A DNA stretch of 64,000 nucleotides from Candidatus Binataceae bacterium (GTDB taxonomy: Bacteria > Desulfobacterota > Binatia > Binatales > Binataceae), in assembly GCA_035508495.1 (NCBI GenBank), contig DATJMX010000041.1:1-64000 (forward strand), read 5' to 3'. A program made the translations under genes and the position numbers. The notes under the pieces were generated by a model that saw only the letters and a program-made list of their open reading frames with translations, ran no database searches and was not told where the DNA came from. Shown here in pieces: positions 34,984-42,503 of this stretch. How positions within the stretch are numbered: position 1 is the stretch's first letter; every line of letters begins with the position of its first letter.

Positions 34984-35104
34984 TAAATCCTCCGTCCCGG
35001 CCGCGCCGGTGCGTACTTCATATCCGATCGCGCCGGGTGCACGGAAGCCCGGACTTTTCGCGCGGCTATCCGCATAATCTACGAAAGCTGATAGGTTCGC
35101 GGCC

Positions 35105-35758
35105 ATGTTTGGACAACCAGAATTCGATCTCTTCGAAGCGATTTACACGACGCGATCGATGCGGCGGCTCAAGCCCGATCCCGTTCCCGATGCGGTTATT
35201 CAGAAGGTCATCGAGGCCGCCACGATGGGGCCCAGTGGCAGTAATCGTCAGCCGTGGATCTTTCTCGTCGTCACCGAGCCGGAGATGAAACAGTTCGTGG
35301 CCGAGCGCTACCTGAAAGCGTGGGAGGTGTACTTCACGCCGGCCGCGCGCGAGATCGTGGCAAACGATCCGCAGAGCCCGCGCGGACGGATCCTGCGCTC
35401 AGCGAAATACCTCGCGGAGCACTGCGCCGAAGTTCCCGTGATGCTGTTCGCGTGCGTGAAAAAGTACAACGATTCGCGGCGCAAGGGCGAGCCGATGACC
35501 AACGCACTGTTCCCGGCGATCCAGAACCTGTGTCTGGCGGCGCGCGCCTACGGCCTCGGCTCATCGATCACGCAGCTTCATTCGATGCACGCCAAGGAGA
35601 TCGACGCACGGCTCGGCGTGCCGCCCGAGTACGCGAATATCGCGCTCATACCGATCGGCTATCCGAAGGGACGCTGGGCACGGCCGGAGCGCAAGCCGGC
35701 ATCGTCAGTGACGTTCTGGGAAAAGTGGAACAACCGCCGCACCGACCTCGGGCGATGA
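35105..35758 (+). CDS. Nitroreductase-family flavoprotein
   Basis: This 217-aa FMN enzyme shows the family motifs FDLFEAIYTTRSMRRLKPDP, EAATMGPSGSNRQPW (FMN phosphate loop) and IQNLCLAARAYGLGSSITQL. Members reduce nitroaromatics or quinones or act as dehydrogenases; the physiological substrate is unknown. The divergent GST-like gene could make this a small detoxification pair. The ATG is 121 bp from the GST start. Confidence 0.92.
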   Translation: MFGQPEFDLFEAIYTTRSMRRLKPDPVPDAVIQKVIEAATMGPSGSNRQPWIFLVVTEPEMKQFVAERYLKAWEVYFTPAAREIVANDPQSPRGRILRSAKYLAEHCAEVPVMLFACVKKYNDSRRKGEPMTNALFPAIQNLCLAARAYGLGSSITQLHSMHAKEIDARLGVPPEYANIALIPIGYPKGRWARPERKPASSVTFWEKWNNRRTDLGR

Positions 35759-35838
35759 TACGCGGCTGAAGTCATTGCGGGCGTGTCACGTCGAGCGTCG
35801 CTCCTGTCCCTGGAGAGAGATTCTTAAGGAGTCGTTTT

Positions 35839-36915
35839 CTACTTGTCGTAGATTGGCGCCATGCCGCGCGGGCGGGTGCGGTAGCGGCGATGAATCCAGA
35901 GGAACTGCTCGGGATATTGGCGCACAACTTCCTCGACGGCTTTGACGAAGCGCGCCGTGTTCTCATGGGCATCGGCTTCGGCATCCGCGGTCCGCTGCTG
36001 GTGAACCTCGTCGAAGATCACGATCTTGTGCGTGCGCATGTCCGGCTGACGTACGATAAACACCGGCATCACGGGCGCGCCTGAAATCCGCGCGACGCGC
36101 GCCACACCAGTGGTAGTCGCGGCGGGCTCGTCGAAGAATGGCACCCACGTCGCTTCGGATCGCTTGGCGTTCTGATCGAACGGGATGCCGATGAGCTGGC
36201 TCTTGTGCAGGCTGCGAAGCAGGATCCGCGCCGCCTTGTGCTTGCGGATGATCTCGACGCCAGCGCGCTCGCGGATAAATGTCATTACCGCTTCGCCGGC
36301 CAGGAAGCGCTGCGTGTGATGCACGAGCGAAATCTGGTAGCCGTGCATCGCGTGCGCCGGACCCAGTAGTTCGAAATTGCCGAAGTGCGCGGTCAGGACC
36401 AAGATGCCCTTGCCGCGATAGCGATGCTGGAGCCCGACCCAGGTCTGGAAATTCTCGTAGCCGACGCGGTCCCTGAGCCGGCGCCATCCGAAACCGCCGA
36501 GGCGAACGTATTCGGCGCCGGTGCGGCCGAGATTTTCATACGAGGCTTTGAGGATCGCGGCGCGCTCCGCTTCGCTCTTGTCGGGGAATGCGATCGCGAG
36601 GTTCTGCATCCCGATCTTCGTGTGGCGCTGGTCGAGACGACATACGAGGCGCCCTGCCCTGACTCCCAGCCATGCGAGCACGGAATCCGGCATCAGGCTG
36701 AGGACGTGCAACGTCGCGATCATCAGCCAGAACTGGATCTTATCCTTTACGCCAAGCTGCAGATCGGAGCGGCGAATCGGACGCCATATCGTCTCCGGCA
36801 CCGGGGCAAGCTCGGGGCCGCCGTTCGCGGCGTGCGCAGCGCCGTCGGTCCCGTTGCGTGATGCGTCTGACTCGTGGAGCGAGTCGTATTGTTGTCCAGC
36901 GCTATCGGTCGCCAT
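35839..36915 (-). CDS. Lysophospholipid acyltransferase, LpxL/HtrB-like (lipid A acylation)
   Basis: This 358-aa membrane-bound enzyme transfers a fatty acyl chain to a lipid A precursor or related lipid. It shows the acyltransferase box LTAHFGNFELLG (His-x4-Glu catalytic dyad), IGMQNLAIAFP and the Arg-rich end WIHRRYRTRPRG typical of LpxL/HtrB. The first ~55 residues are a polar extension with no family match, so the real start could be later. Its ATG overlaps the glgC stop by one base (TGATG), a sign of translational coupling. It supports a Gram-negative cell. Confidence 0.85.
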   Translation of the reverse strand: MATDSAGQQYDSLHESDASRNGTDGAAHAANGGPELAPVPETIWRPIRRSDLQLGVKDKIQFWLMIATLHVLSLMPDSVLAWLGVRAGRLVCRLDQRHTKIGMQNLAIAFPDKSEAERAAILKASYENLGRTGAEYVRLGGFGWRRLRDRVGYENFQTWVGLQHRYRGKGILVLTAHFGNFELLGPAHAMHGYQISLVHHTQRFLAGEAVMTFIRERAGVEIIRKHKAARILLRSLHKSQLIGIPFDQNAKRSEATWVPFFDEPAATTTGVARVARISGAPVMPVFIVRQPDMRTHKIVIFDEVHQQRTADAEADAHENTARFVKAVEEVVRQYPEQFLWIHRRYRTRPRGMAPIYDK

Positions 36916-38150
36916 CAGAGGACTGAGCGCTCGCGTTTTGGTCCCTTGGGAATCACCACCAGCCCCGACTCCGTCACGAAAAAGCGTTGGCGATCTCGAT
37001 CGAGATCGTAGCCGATTTCCTCTCCCTCCGGGATATGAACGTTCTTGTCGATAATCGCCCGGCGCACGCGCGCGTGCCGCCCAATCTCGACGTAGTCCAT
37101 TATCACCGAATCCTCAACCGTACTGTACGAATGTATAAACACCGAGCGGCCGAGCACCGAGTTACGCACAGTGCCGCCCGAGACGATGCATCCCTCGGAA
37201 ACCGCCGAATGCAGCGCCACGCCGCGGCGGCCGCCTTCATCAAACACGAACTTCGCCGGCGGCTGCTGGTAGTAGGCGGTGCGCAGCGGCCAATACGGAT
37301 TGTAGAGATTCAGATGAGGCCGCGCATCGCGCAGGTCCATATTGGCATCGTAGTACGAATCGATCGTACCGACATCGCGCCAGTAGCTGAGATTGACCTC
37401 GGAGTCGCCGCGGATGCGGTTGGTCATGAAGTTGTATGCGTATACCGGCACGCGCTCGATCAGCGCCGGGATCAGGTCGCGGCCAAAATCGTGATGGCTG
37501 CCGGTCTTGGTCGAATCCTCGATTAGCGCTTCGCGCAGCACGTCGGGATCGAATAGATAGTTGCCCATCGAGGCCAGGCACTTGCCGGGCGCCCCGGGCA
37601 TCGGCTGCGGCGAGGCAGGCTTCTCCTCGAAACCGGAAATCCTGAGGCCCGAGTCCACATCGAGAATGCCGAACTGATCGCCCTCTTCGACCGGCACTGG
37701 GAGTGTCGCAACGCTGACGGCGGCCTTGCGGTCCATGTGGAACTCGATCATCTGCTCGATGTCCATCCGGTAGATATGATCGGCGCCGAAAACCGCTACG
37801 AGGTCCGGCTTCGTATCTTCAATCAGATTGAGGTTCTGGAAGATCGCGTCGGCAGTGCCCTGGTACCACGACTCGCCCATCCGCATCTGCGCGGGCACAG
37901 GGATCACGAAATGGTCGGGCAGCATGCCACCGAATTGCCATCCGTCCTTGAGATGCTCGATCAGCGACTGCGAGCGCCATTGGACGAGAACATAGATCGA
38001 GTAGATGCCGGAGTTGACGAGATTGGACAGAACGAAGTCGATGATACGGTACTTGCCGCCGAACGGGACTGCAGGTTTGGCACGGTCGCGAGTCAGAGGA
38101 TGCAGCCGGGTGCCTTGGCCTCCCGCCATCACGAGCGCAAGCGTTCTCAT
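36915..38150 (-). CDS. glgC: Glucose-1-phosphate adenylyltransferase (ADP-glucose pyrophosphorylase)
   Basis: This 411-aa enzyme makes ADP-glucose for glycogen from glucose 1-phosphate and ATP. It has the nucleotidyl-transfer motif MAGGQGTRLHPLTRDRAKPA, SWYQGTADAIFQN, FGADHIYRMD and GFEEKPASP, followed by a C-terminal left-handed beta-helix with hexapeptide repeats (TVRNSVLGRSVFIHSYSTVE, then DSVIMDYVEI). With pgi it links gluconeogenesis to storage. It is upstream of the lpxL-like gene in the same unit, an unusual pairing. Confidence 0.96.
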   Translation of the reverse strand: MRTLALVMAGGQGTRLHPLTRDRAKPAVPFGGKYRIIDFVLSNLVNSGIYSIYVLVQWRSQSLIEHLKDGWQFGGMLPDHFVIPVPAQMRMGESWYQGTADAIFQNLNLIEDTKPDLVAVFGADHIYRMDIEQMIEFHMDRKAAVSVATLPVPVEEGDQFGILDVDSGLRISGFEEKPASPQPMPGAPGKCLASMGNYLFDPDVLREALIEDSTKTGSHHDFGRDLIPALIERVPVYAYNFMTNRIRGDSEVNLSYWRDVGTIDSYYDANMDLRDARPHLNLYNPYWPLRTAYYQQPPAKFVFDEGGRRGVALHSAVSEGCIVSGGTVRNSVLGRSVFIHSYSTVEDSVIMDYVEIGRHARVRRAIIDKNVHIPEGEEIGYDLDRDRQRFFVTESGLVVIPKGPKRERSVL

Positions 38151-38512
38151 TGAGGAAATCCCCGCGGCATCAGCAGTGAAGAAGGCAGCGAGCGCCGCAA
38201 GTATAAGCGGTTTGAAAGTCGCGGAAAAGCCATACCTGAAAGACGCGCAAATCCTGGACCGGATTTGCTCGAACTCGAAACTTGACCCAAAACCGCATGA
38301 AAAATGTCGCAGCGACGCATATCCGTTACAGTGCGAACACCTCTTCGGAAGAATTTACGTTGATTTTATTTAGATTTTCCGCAAATCGCCAATGAAGCCG
38401 CTGAGGCACGTAGATTGCTTGAAACTTTCCCCAAGTGATTACGTCTAAGAAATCGACACTCGGCGTACTAGGCCGATCGAAGGCTTAGGGCCTCCCGGTA
38501 GGAGGGAGTAAG
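38151..38512. other. 362-bp intergenic region upstream of the zinc-ribbon gene
   Basis: It contains a perfect dyad GCAAATCC-TGGACC-GGATTTGC at 38247-38268. An AT-rich stretch at about 38355-38385 (TTGATTTTATTTAGATTTTC) may be promoter-like. A hairpin overlaps the ribosome-binding site at 38491-38508. No protein-coding frame with plausible composition and no tRNA is seen. Confidence 0.55.
38491..38508 (+). promoter_or_regulatory. Hairpin sequestering the Shine-Dalgarno sequence of the zinc-ribbon gene
   Basis: CCTCC (38491-38495), CGGTA loop, GGAGG (38501-38505) lie just before the ATG at 38513, and GGAGG is the ribosome-binding site itself. An alternative pairing CTCCC / GGGAG (38492-38496 / 38504-38508) exists, as does AGGC-TTAGG-GCCT further up. 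Translation may be controlled by structure, but this is inference. Confidence 0.4.
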
Positions 38513-38818
38513 ATGCAAACAGCAGTCAGCAAACACGAGACCAGCACCACCAACCAGGGCATCGTCTATCGCACCGCATGCCAGAACCCCGGCTGCGGCG
38601 TTCAGTTCGATCTGAGAATTACGCCCGCAAACGCAGGGCTTTTGAGCGGCACGATGGCGTGCCCGCGATGCAAACGTCATGGCGGATTCCTTAAGCCCCA
38701 AGGCCGTATCGGCGACAAACTCTTCGCCGCCAAGCTCATGTTCAGGCTCACGGGCGTTGGACCGAGCATCCGTGACGAAGAAGATTTATTCGGCGAGACC
38801 CCCGAGAGCCGCTATTAA
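38513..38818 (+). CDS. Small zinc-ribbon protein of unknown function
   Basis: This 101-aa protein has CQNPGC and CPRC (four cysteines at ~23-28 and ~50-53), a pattern expected for one zinc ribbon. Short polar stretches surround it (MQTAVSKHETSTTNQG at the N-terminus and DLFGETPESRY at the end). No enzyme motif is visible. It has a long upstream region with a hairpin over its ribosome site and is followed by a strong terminator at 38882-38920. A regulatory or RNA/DNA-binding role is possible. Confidence 0.65.
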   Translation: MQTAVSKHETSTTNQGIVYRTACQNPGCGVQFDLRITPANAGLLSGTMACPRCKRHGGFLKPQGRIGDKLFAAKLMFRLTGVGPSIRDEEDLFGETPESRY

Positions 38819-38881
38819 TTGCTGCGGTGATCCATTAATGTTGTCAGTCCGTCACTCGATCCGTTAACCCATCAGTAATGC

Positions 38882-38920
38882 GACGCGCCGCCCGATCACT
38901 CGGGCGGCGCGTCCGTTTTT
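38882..38920. terminator. Strong rho-independent terminator between the zinc-ribbon gene and a GST gene
   Basis: A 14-bp stem GACGCGCCGCCCGA (38882-38895) / TCGGGCGGCGCGTC (38900-38913), TCAC loop, followed by CGTTTTT (38914-38920). It acts in the plus direction for the zinc-ribbon gene; there is no clear A-tract for the convergent GST gene. Confidence 0.9.
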
Positions 38921-38943
38921 CTAAACCTCGCCTCGAAGTTCGA

Positions 38944-39585
38944 TCAGCCGCCGGCGACGACTTCGACCGAAACGCCCTCGAGGTTGTGGATGCTCGGCCG
39001 CTCGATCATCCGCTTCAGCCAGGCATCAACGTTCGCGCGATTGTTTCCAGCCACGTCGATTCCAAGATCCTTGAGCACCAGCAATCGCGGCGCGAAACCG
39101 ATATCTGCCACTGAAAACTCGCCCGCCAGGAACTGCTGACCCTTGAGCTCGTTGTTGAGGTAGTCCAGGATCCGTTCGACCGATTGATGCAGCCGGGTGA
39201 GGCGATTCTGATCGCGCTCGCCCTCGGCCTTCGAGGCTTCGGCGATGAGTTGGCCGACCTGCGGCGTGAATGACGTATCCGCAAAATCCTCAAAGATTCG
39301 CGCGCGCGAGCGCATTCCACTCGAGCCGATCGCCGGCAGCACGGGCGGCTCGGGATACTCATCCTCGAGGTACTCATTGATAATCGTCGAATCGTAAATC
39401 GTCGAATCTTCATCGACCAGCACCGGAACCCGGCCGAACGGATTCAGCCGCAGGAACTCGGGACGCCGATGCTCGCTCTGCGTCAGGTCGACCGGGACCA
39501 GATCGTAGCTGAGGCTCTTTTCAGCCAGCACGATTCTGACCTTCTGGCCGTAGGGGCAGGACAAGAAGTCGTAGAGTTTGATCAT
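38944..39585 (-). CDS. Glutathione S-transferase family protein
   Basis: This 213-aa GST has an N-terminal thioredoxin-like domain (MIKLYDFLSCPYGQKVRIVL) with the CPYGQ active-site segment, the cis-Pro motif LNPFGRVPVLVDEDS, and a C-terminal helical domain (FLAGEFSVADIGFAPRLLV). It is the last gene of the ribosomal operon (11 bp after rplI). It probably conjugates or reduces glutathione-linked substrates; the precise role is unknown. The C-terminus VSVEVVAGG is complete. Confidence 0.9.
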   Translation of the reverse strand: MIKLYDFLSCPYGQKVRIVLAEKSLSYDLVPVDLTQSEHRRPEFLRLNPFGRVPVLVDEDSTIYDSTIINEYLEDEYPEPPVLPAIGSSGMRSRARIFEDFADTSFTPQVGQLIAEASKAEGERDQNRLTRLHQSVERILDYLNNELKGQQFLAGEFSVADIGFAPRLLVLKDLGIDVAGNNRANVDAWLKRMIERPSIHNLEGVSVEVVAGG

Positions 39586-39596
39586 TCGCCGCGTCC

Positions 39597-40052
39597 TTAT
39601 TCCGCTTGCGCCGCCACGACAACTTTCAAGCTCGCCTCGACATCGGCATCAAGCTTGACCGGCACGGTGTAATCTCCCAGCTGCTTCAACGGTTCAGGCA
39701 GCACGATTTTGCGCCGCTCGATATCGAGACCCTTTTCGCGCAAGGCGCGTTCGAGGTCGATATTGGTGACCGAGCCGAAGAGCTTGCCCTCTTCGCCCGC
39801 GCGGGCGGCGATCGTGAGCGTGATTGCCTCGATCTTGTCCTTGATCGACGAGGCCGCGATTTTCTGCGCCTCGCGCTTGCGCATCGCGATCCCCTTCTGA
39901 TGCTCAAACGCGCGCAGGTTGTTCTCGTCGGCCTCTGACGCGAGATTGCGCGGCAACAGGTAGTTACGGGCATAGCCGGCGCGCACCTTTATCACGTCAC
40001 CGGTCCGGCCGAGATTGGGTACATCTTCGTTGAGAATTATTTGCACGTTCAT
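39597..40052 (-). CDS. rplI: 50S ribosomal protein L9
   Basis: L9 (151 aa) binds 23S rRNA and bridges neighbouring ribosomes. The N-terminal domain MNVQIILNEDVPNLGRTGDV, the VRAGYARNYLLPRNLA loop and the C-terminal domain with KLFGSVTNIDLERAL are diagnostic. A longer frame to 40154 is rejected. It is downstream of the DUF2232 gene in the S6-S18-L9 operon, 40 bp after its stop. Confidence 0.97.
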   Translation of the reverse strand: MNVQIILNEDVPNLGRTGDVIKVRAGYARNYLLPRNLASEADENNLRAFEHQKGIAMRKREAQKIAASSIKDKIEAITLTIAARAGEEGKLFGSVTNIDLERALREKGLDIERRKIVLPEPLKQLGDYTVPVKLDADVEASLKVVVAAQAE

Positions 40053-40092
40053 GTCTCTTTCCGCCTGATGTCGTTTGCCAAGAAAGCCGCGC

Positions 40093-41046
40093 CTAGAAAA
40101 AATCGCCGAAGCTGCCGGCCTCCTGGCTCGGCGGCTTAAGCCGCCGGAAATCAATCCACATGTCGAAAACCCCCGCGATACAGACCAGAGCCGCCACCAC
40201 GACGTGCGCGAGCAGGAAATAAATTACGATCCGCACGATCGCCGGCACTCCCAGACTCTGGAAGTAAAATCGAATTATCGCCAGCCCCTGGCAGAAGTAG
40301 ATCGCCATCGTGACCAAGAAGCCGTTGAGCGCAATATCGCTTGCGGCACCGATTGGAATGAAGATCCCGAATCCGGTCGCGAGCAGCGGCCAGATGAGCC
40401 ACTCCGGCGTCGACCATCGCGACAGGTCGGCGAAAAGGCTGTAGCTAAGACGCTGCGGCCCGGTCCATCGCCAGAAAAGCCGCAAATTGAACAGGATCGA
40501 GACGCCCGCGACCAACAGCGCCAGCGCCGGGATCAGCTTCATCGTCAGCGTGACCACGCTCGCCTGCGTATCGGCGGGGATCGACGCATCGACGCCCACG
40601 TACTTGTAGAGTTCCTGCCCGCGCTGCATGCCCTCGGTGAGCTGCGCGCGCATCGCCGCGATAAGTGCATCGGGACCGCCCAGCAGCACGACCGCGGCAA
40701 CTGCGGATGCCGCAAACATCGCGCCCGCAGCGACCGCCGTTATCACCTCGAACGAGAAATGGCGCTCCAACATGTAGCAGACGATCGCCGTCGCGAGGCC
40801 AAACGTCAGCAGATAGGTGACGCCGCCATACACACCTGAGCCAAGCACCACGAGGCCCGTTGCAAGCACAACCGACAAGACTCCGCGCAGGATCGGATTC
40901 GAACGCCCGACGGCATAAATCAGGATCGGCGCCGGCGCGAACAGCATCGCGATTCCGCCCACCACCGGAATCGCGCCGCCGGCGAGAAACAACGCCGCCG
41001 CCAACGCGACCGCGCGAATCATCCCGATTATTGCCTTGCGCGTCAC
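40093..41046 (-). CDS. DUF2232 (YybS-like) integral membrane protein
   Basis: This 317-aa protein with about eight transmembrane helices sits between rpsR and rplI, the usual position of YybS/DUF2232 in other bacteria. Features include an N-terminal hydrophobic half (GGIAMLFAPAPILIYAVGRS), the FRLFW-like segment NLRLFWRWTGPQRLSYSLFA and FYFQSLGVPAIVRIVIYFLL. GTG 41046 is used because earlier starts would overlap rpsR. The function is unknown; lipid or sterol-type roles have been suggested for related families. Confidence 0.8.
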   Translation of the reverse strand: MTRKAIIGMIRAVALAAALFLAGGAIPVVGGIAMLFAPAPILIYAVGRSNPILRGVLSVVLATGLVVLGSGVYGGVTYLLTFGLATAIVCYMLERHFSFEVITAVAAGAMFAASAVAAVVLLGGPDALIAAMRAQLTEGMQRGQELYKYVGVDASIPADTQASVVTLTMKLIPALALLVAGVSILFNLRLFWRWTGPQRLSYSLFADLSRWSTPEWLIWPLLATGFGIFIPIGAASDIALNGFLVTMAIYFCQGLAIIRFYFQSLGVPAIVRIVIYFLLAHVVVAALVCIAGVFDMWIDFRRLKPPSQEAGSFGDFF

Positions 41047-41059
41047 TCGCCCGTCGCCT

Positions 41060-41422
41060 TTACACTCCGAGCGTCGAAAACGGCAGCAGCGCAATCACCC
41101 GCGCTCGCTTGATCGCGATCGCGAGCTGCCGCTGATGCTTCGCACAGTTGCCCGAGGTCCGGCTCGGCACGATCTTGCCACCTTCGGTGATAAAGCTCTG
41201 CAGCGTGCGCACGTCCTTGTAATCGACCTTGAGGGTCTTGTCCGCGCAGAAACGGCACACCTTGCGCCGTCCGCCCGGCCGCCGGCGCATTCCGCCGCCC
41301 CGGCCTTCGCCGCCGCGTCCTTCGCCCGCTCCCCCCTGGCCTTCGCCGCGGGGGCCGCGCCCGCCGCCGCCTTCAGAGCGGGGACGATCCCCGCCTCGTT
41401 CGCTTCTTTCTTCGTCTGCCAT
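41060..41422 (-). CDS. rpsR: 30S ribosomal protein S18 with Gly/Arg-rich N-terminal extension
   Basis: S18 (120 aa) binds 16S rRNA next to S6. The core, residues ~45-120, is conserved ([40 protein letters not shown]). The first ~44 residues ([20 protein letters not shown], then repeats of RGGEGRGG) form an RGG-like tail absent from most S18 proteins. The ATG at 41422 has GGATCGGA upstream, consistent with the extension being real. It is in the rpsF operon, between an OB-fold gene and DUF2232. Confidence 0.95.
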   Translation of the reverse strand: MADEERSERGGDRPRSEGGGGRGPRGEGQGGAGEGRGGEGRGGGMRRRPGGRRKVCRFCADKTLKVDYKDVRTLQSFITEGGKIVPSRTSGNCAKHQRQLAIAIKRARVIALLPFSTLGV

Positions 41423-41474
41423 TTCCGATCCTTACATTGTAGCCCTTTTTAAAGTTAAAGGGCTGATTGATGTC

Positions 41475-41774
41475 TTAAGAATCCGCCGGGTCTATCGATT
41501 CCGCGACTACTTCGAATGCCGTCTCGGGCCGCTGCGCAGCCGCCGAGACCCGGAGCGCCCTCAGCCTCCCGACGACCCTCACCGGCCGTCCCGGCTCAAT
41601 AAGCGCCTTGATTGCCGTCGCCTTGGATCCCGTCAGCAGCACCGACAGGCTGAGTTCCTCACCCGCCTGACCGCATTCCACCAGCAGCCGCAGGAACGGC
41701 GCGCCCGAAGGCGATACGCGAAATTCGGGCGTGCTCAGGACCCGGCCTTCGAGCTCAATTCGATTCGCTGCCAC
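41475..41774 (-). CDS. OB-fold single-strand-DNA-binding protein, PriB/Ssb-like
   Basis: This 99-aa protein has the SSB/PriB pattern (MAANRIELEGRVLSTPEFRV, then SPSGAPFLRLLVEC; GRPVRVVGRLRAL). It sits between rpsF and rpsR, which is the position of ssb in many phyla and of priB in gamma/betaproteobacteria. The GTG start overlaps the rpsF 3' end by 20 bp. It lacks the long acidic tail of Ssb, so it is more PriB-like. Its role in primosome or replication restart is inferred from position. Confidence 0.75.
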   Translation of the reverse strand: MAANRIELEGRVLSTPEFRVSPSGAPFLRLLVECGQAGEELSLSVLLTGSKATAIKALIEPGRPVRVVGRLRALRVSAAAQRPETAFEVVAESIDPADS

Positions 41775-42246
41775 CCTCGGGCTCGGCGACGTCCTCGGCG
41801 CTCGCTTCCATCATAAGCTCTTCGGGCGCGTCCTCGATCTTTTCCTTTTCCTGCTGAGCCGCTGCCAGAGCCGCCATCCGAGCCTCGGCTGCTGCCTTGG
41901 CCTCGGCGATCCTGCGATTGCGCGCATCGATTTCCTCGCGCGCCTTGGCCGCGTCAGCATTGTCGTCGAGCATCACGGACAGGTAGCGCAGCACGGGGTC
42001 GGCCAGCTTCAGGTTACGCTCAACCTCGTTCATCACGGGCCCGGTCGCAACGTAGTCGAGGCGCACGTAATGGCCGCGGCGCTCACCCTTGATTCGATAG
42101 GCGAGTTCGCGCGAACCCCATTCCTCGGTCTCAATCGGCTCACCGCCGCCCGAGGAGATAATCCCCTCGAAGCGTTTGATAGTGTCCTTGATTTGTGGTT
42201 CGCCCTGGTCGGGGCGAAGAATGAAGATAGTTTCGTAACGGCGCAA
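41755..42246 (-). CDS. rpsF: 30S ribosomal protein S6 with acidic/Ala-rich C-terminal tail
   Basis: S6 (163 aa) begins LRRYETIFILRPDQGEPQI and includes EEWGSRELAYRIKGERRGHY with YVRLDYVA. After the ~100-residue core comes a long Ala/Glu/Lys-rich tail to residue 163 (AEAKAAAEARMAALAAAQQE...EDVAEPEGGSESN). I choose TTG 42246 because ACCTCCT on the plus strand at 42256-42262 (minus-strand AGGAGGT) is at the right distance, and the longer frame reads into the promoter. It is first in the S6-OB-S18-DUF2232-L9 operon. Confidence 0.95.
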   Translation of the reverse strand: MRRYETIFILRPDQGEPQIKDTIKRFEGIISSGGGEPIETEEWGSRELAYRIKGERRGHYVRLDYVATGPVMNEVERNLKLADPVLRYLSVMLDDNADAAKAREEIDARNRRIAEAKAAAEARMAALAAAQQEKEKIEDAPEELMMEASAEDVAEPEGGSESN

Positions 42247-42303
42247 ATTGCGCAGACCTCCTTGTGGATTTAGCCCCAAGGTTGGAGCAAGGAGCAATCC
42301 GGC

Positions 42304-42332
42304 AGGATAACATCACGAGGAATGGCTAACAA
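42304..42332 (-). promoter_or_regulatory. Candidate sigma-70 promoter of the rpsF operon
   Basis: Reading on the minus strand, TTGTTA (42327-42332) and TATCCT (42304-42309) are separated by 17 bp. The -10 is about 58 bp upstream of the rpsF TTG start, giving a ~50-nt 5' leader with the AGGAGGT ribosome site. Confidence 0.5.
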
Positions 42333-42503
42333 GGCGGTTCGACGTATCGATGCTGGTCGAGTTTAGATCATCGGCAAATTCAGATTTGGCCCACGCGCTG
42401 TGCTTCGAGCCCTCCGCAGCCATGTGATTCGGACTTGCGATTGGCTTGCGACCTGTTAGAGAAGAAACGAGGCATCCCCGGCAAAAATCAGGAGGTGGTA
42501 TCG

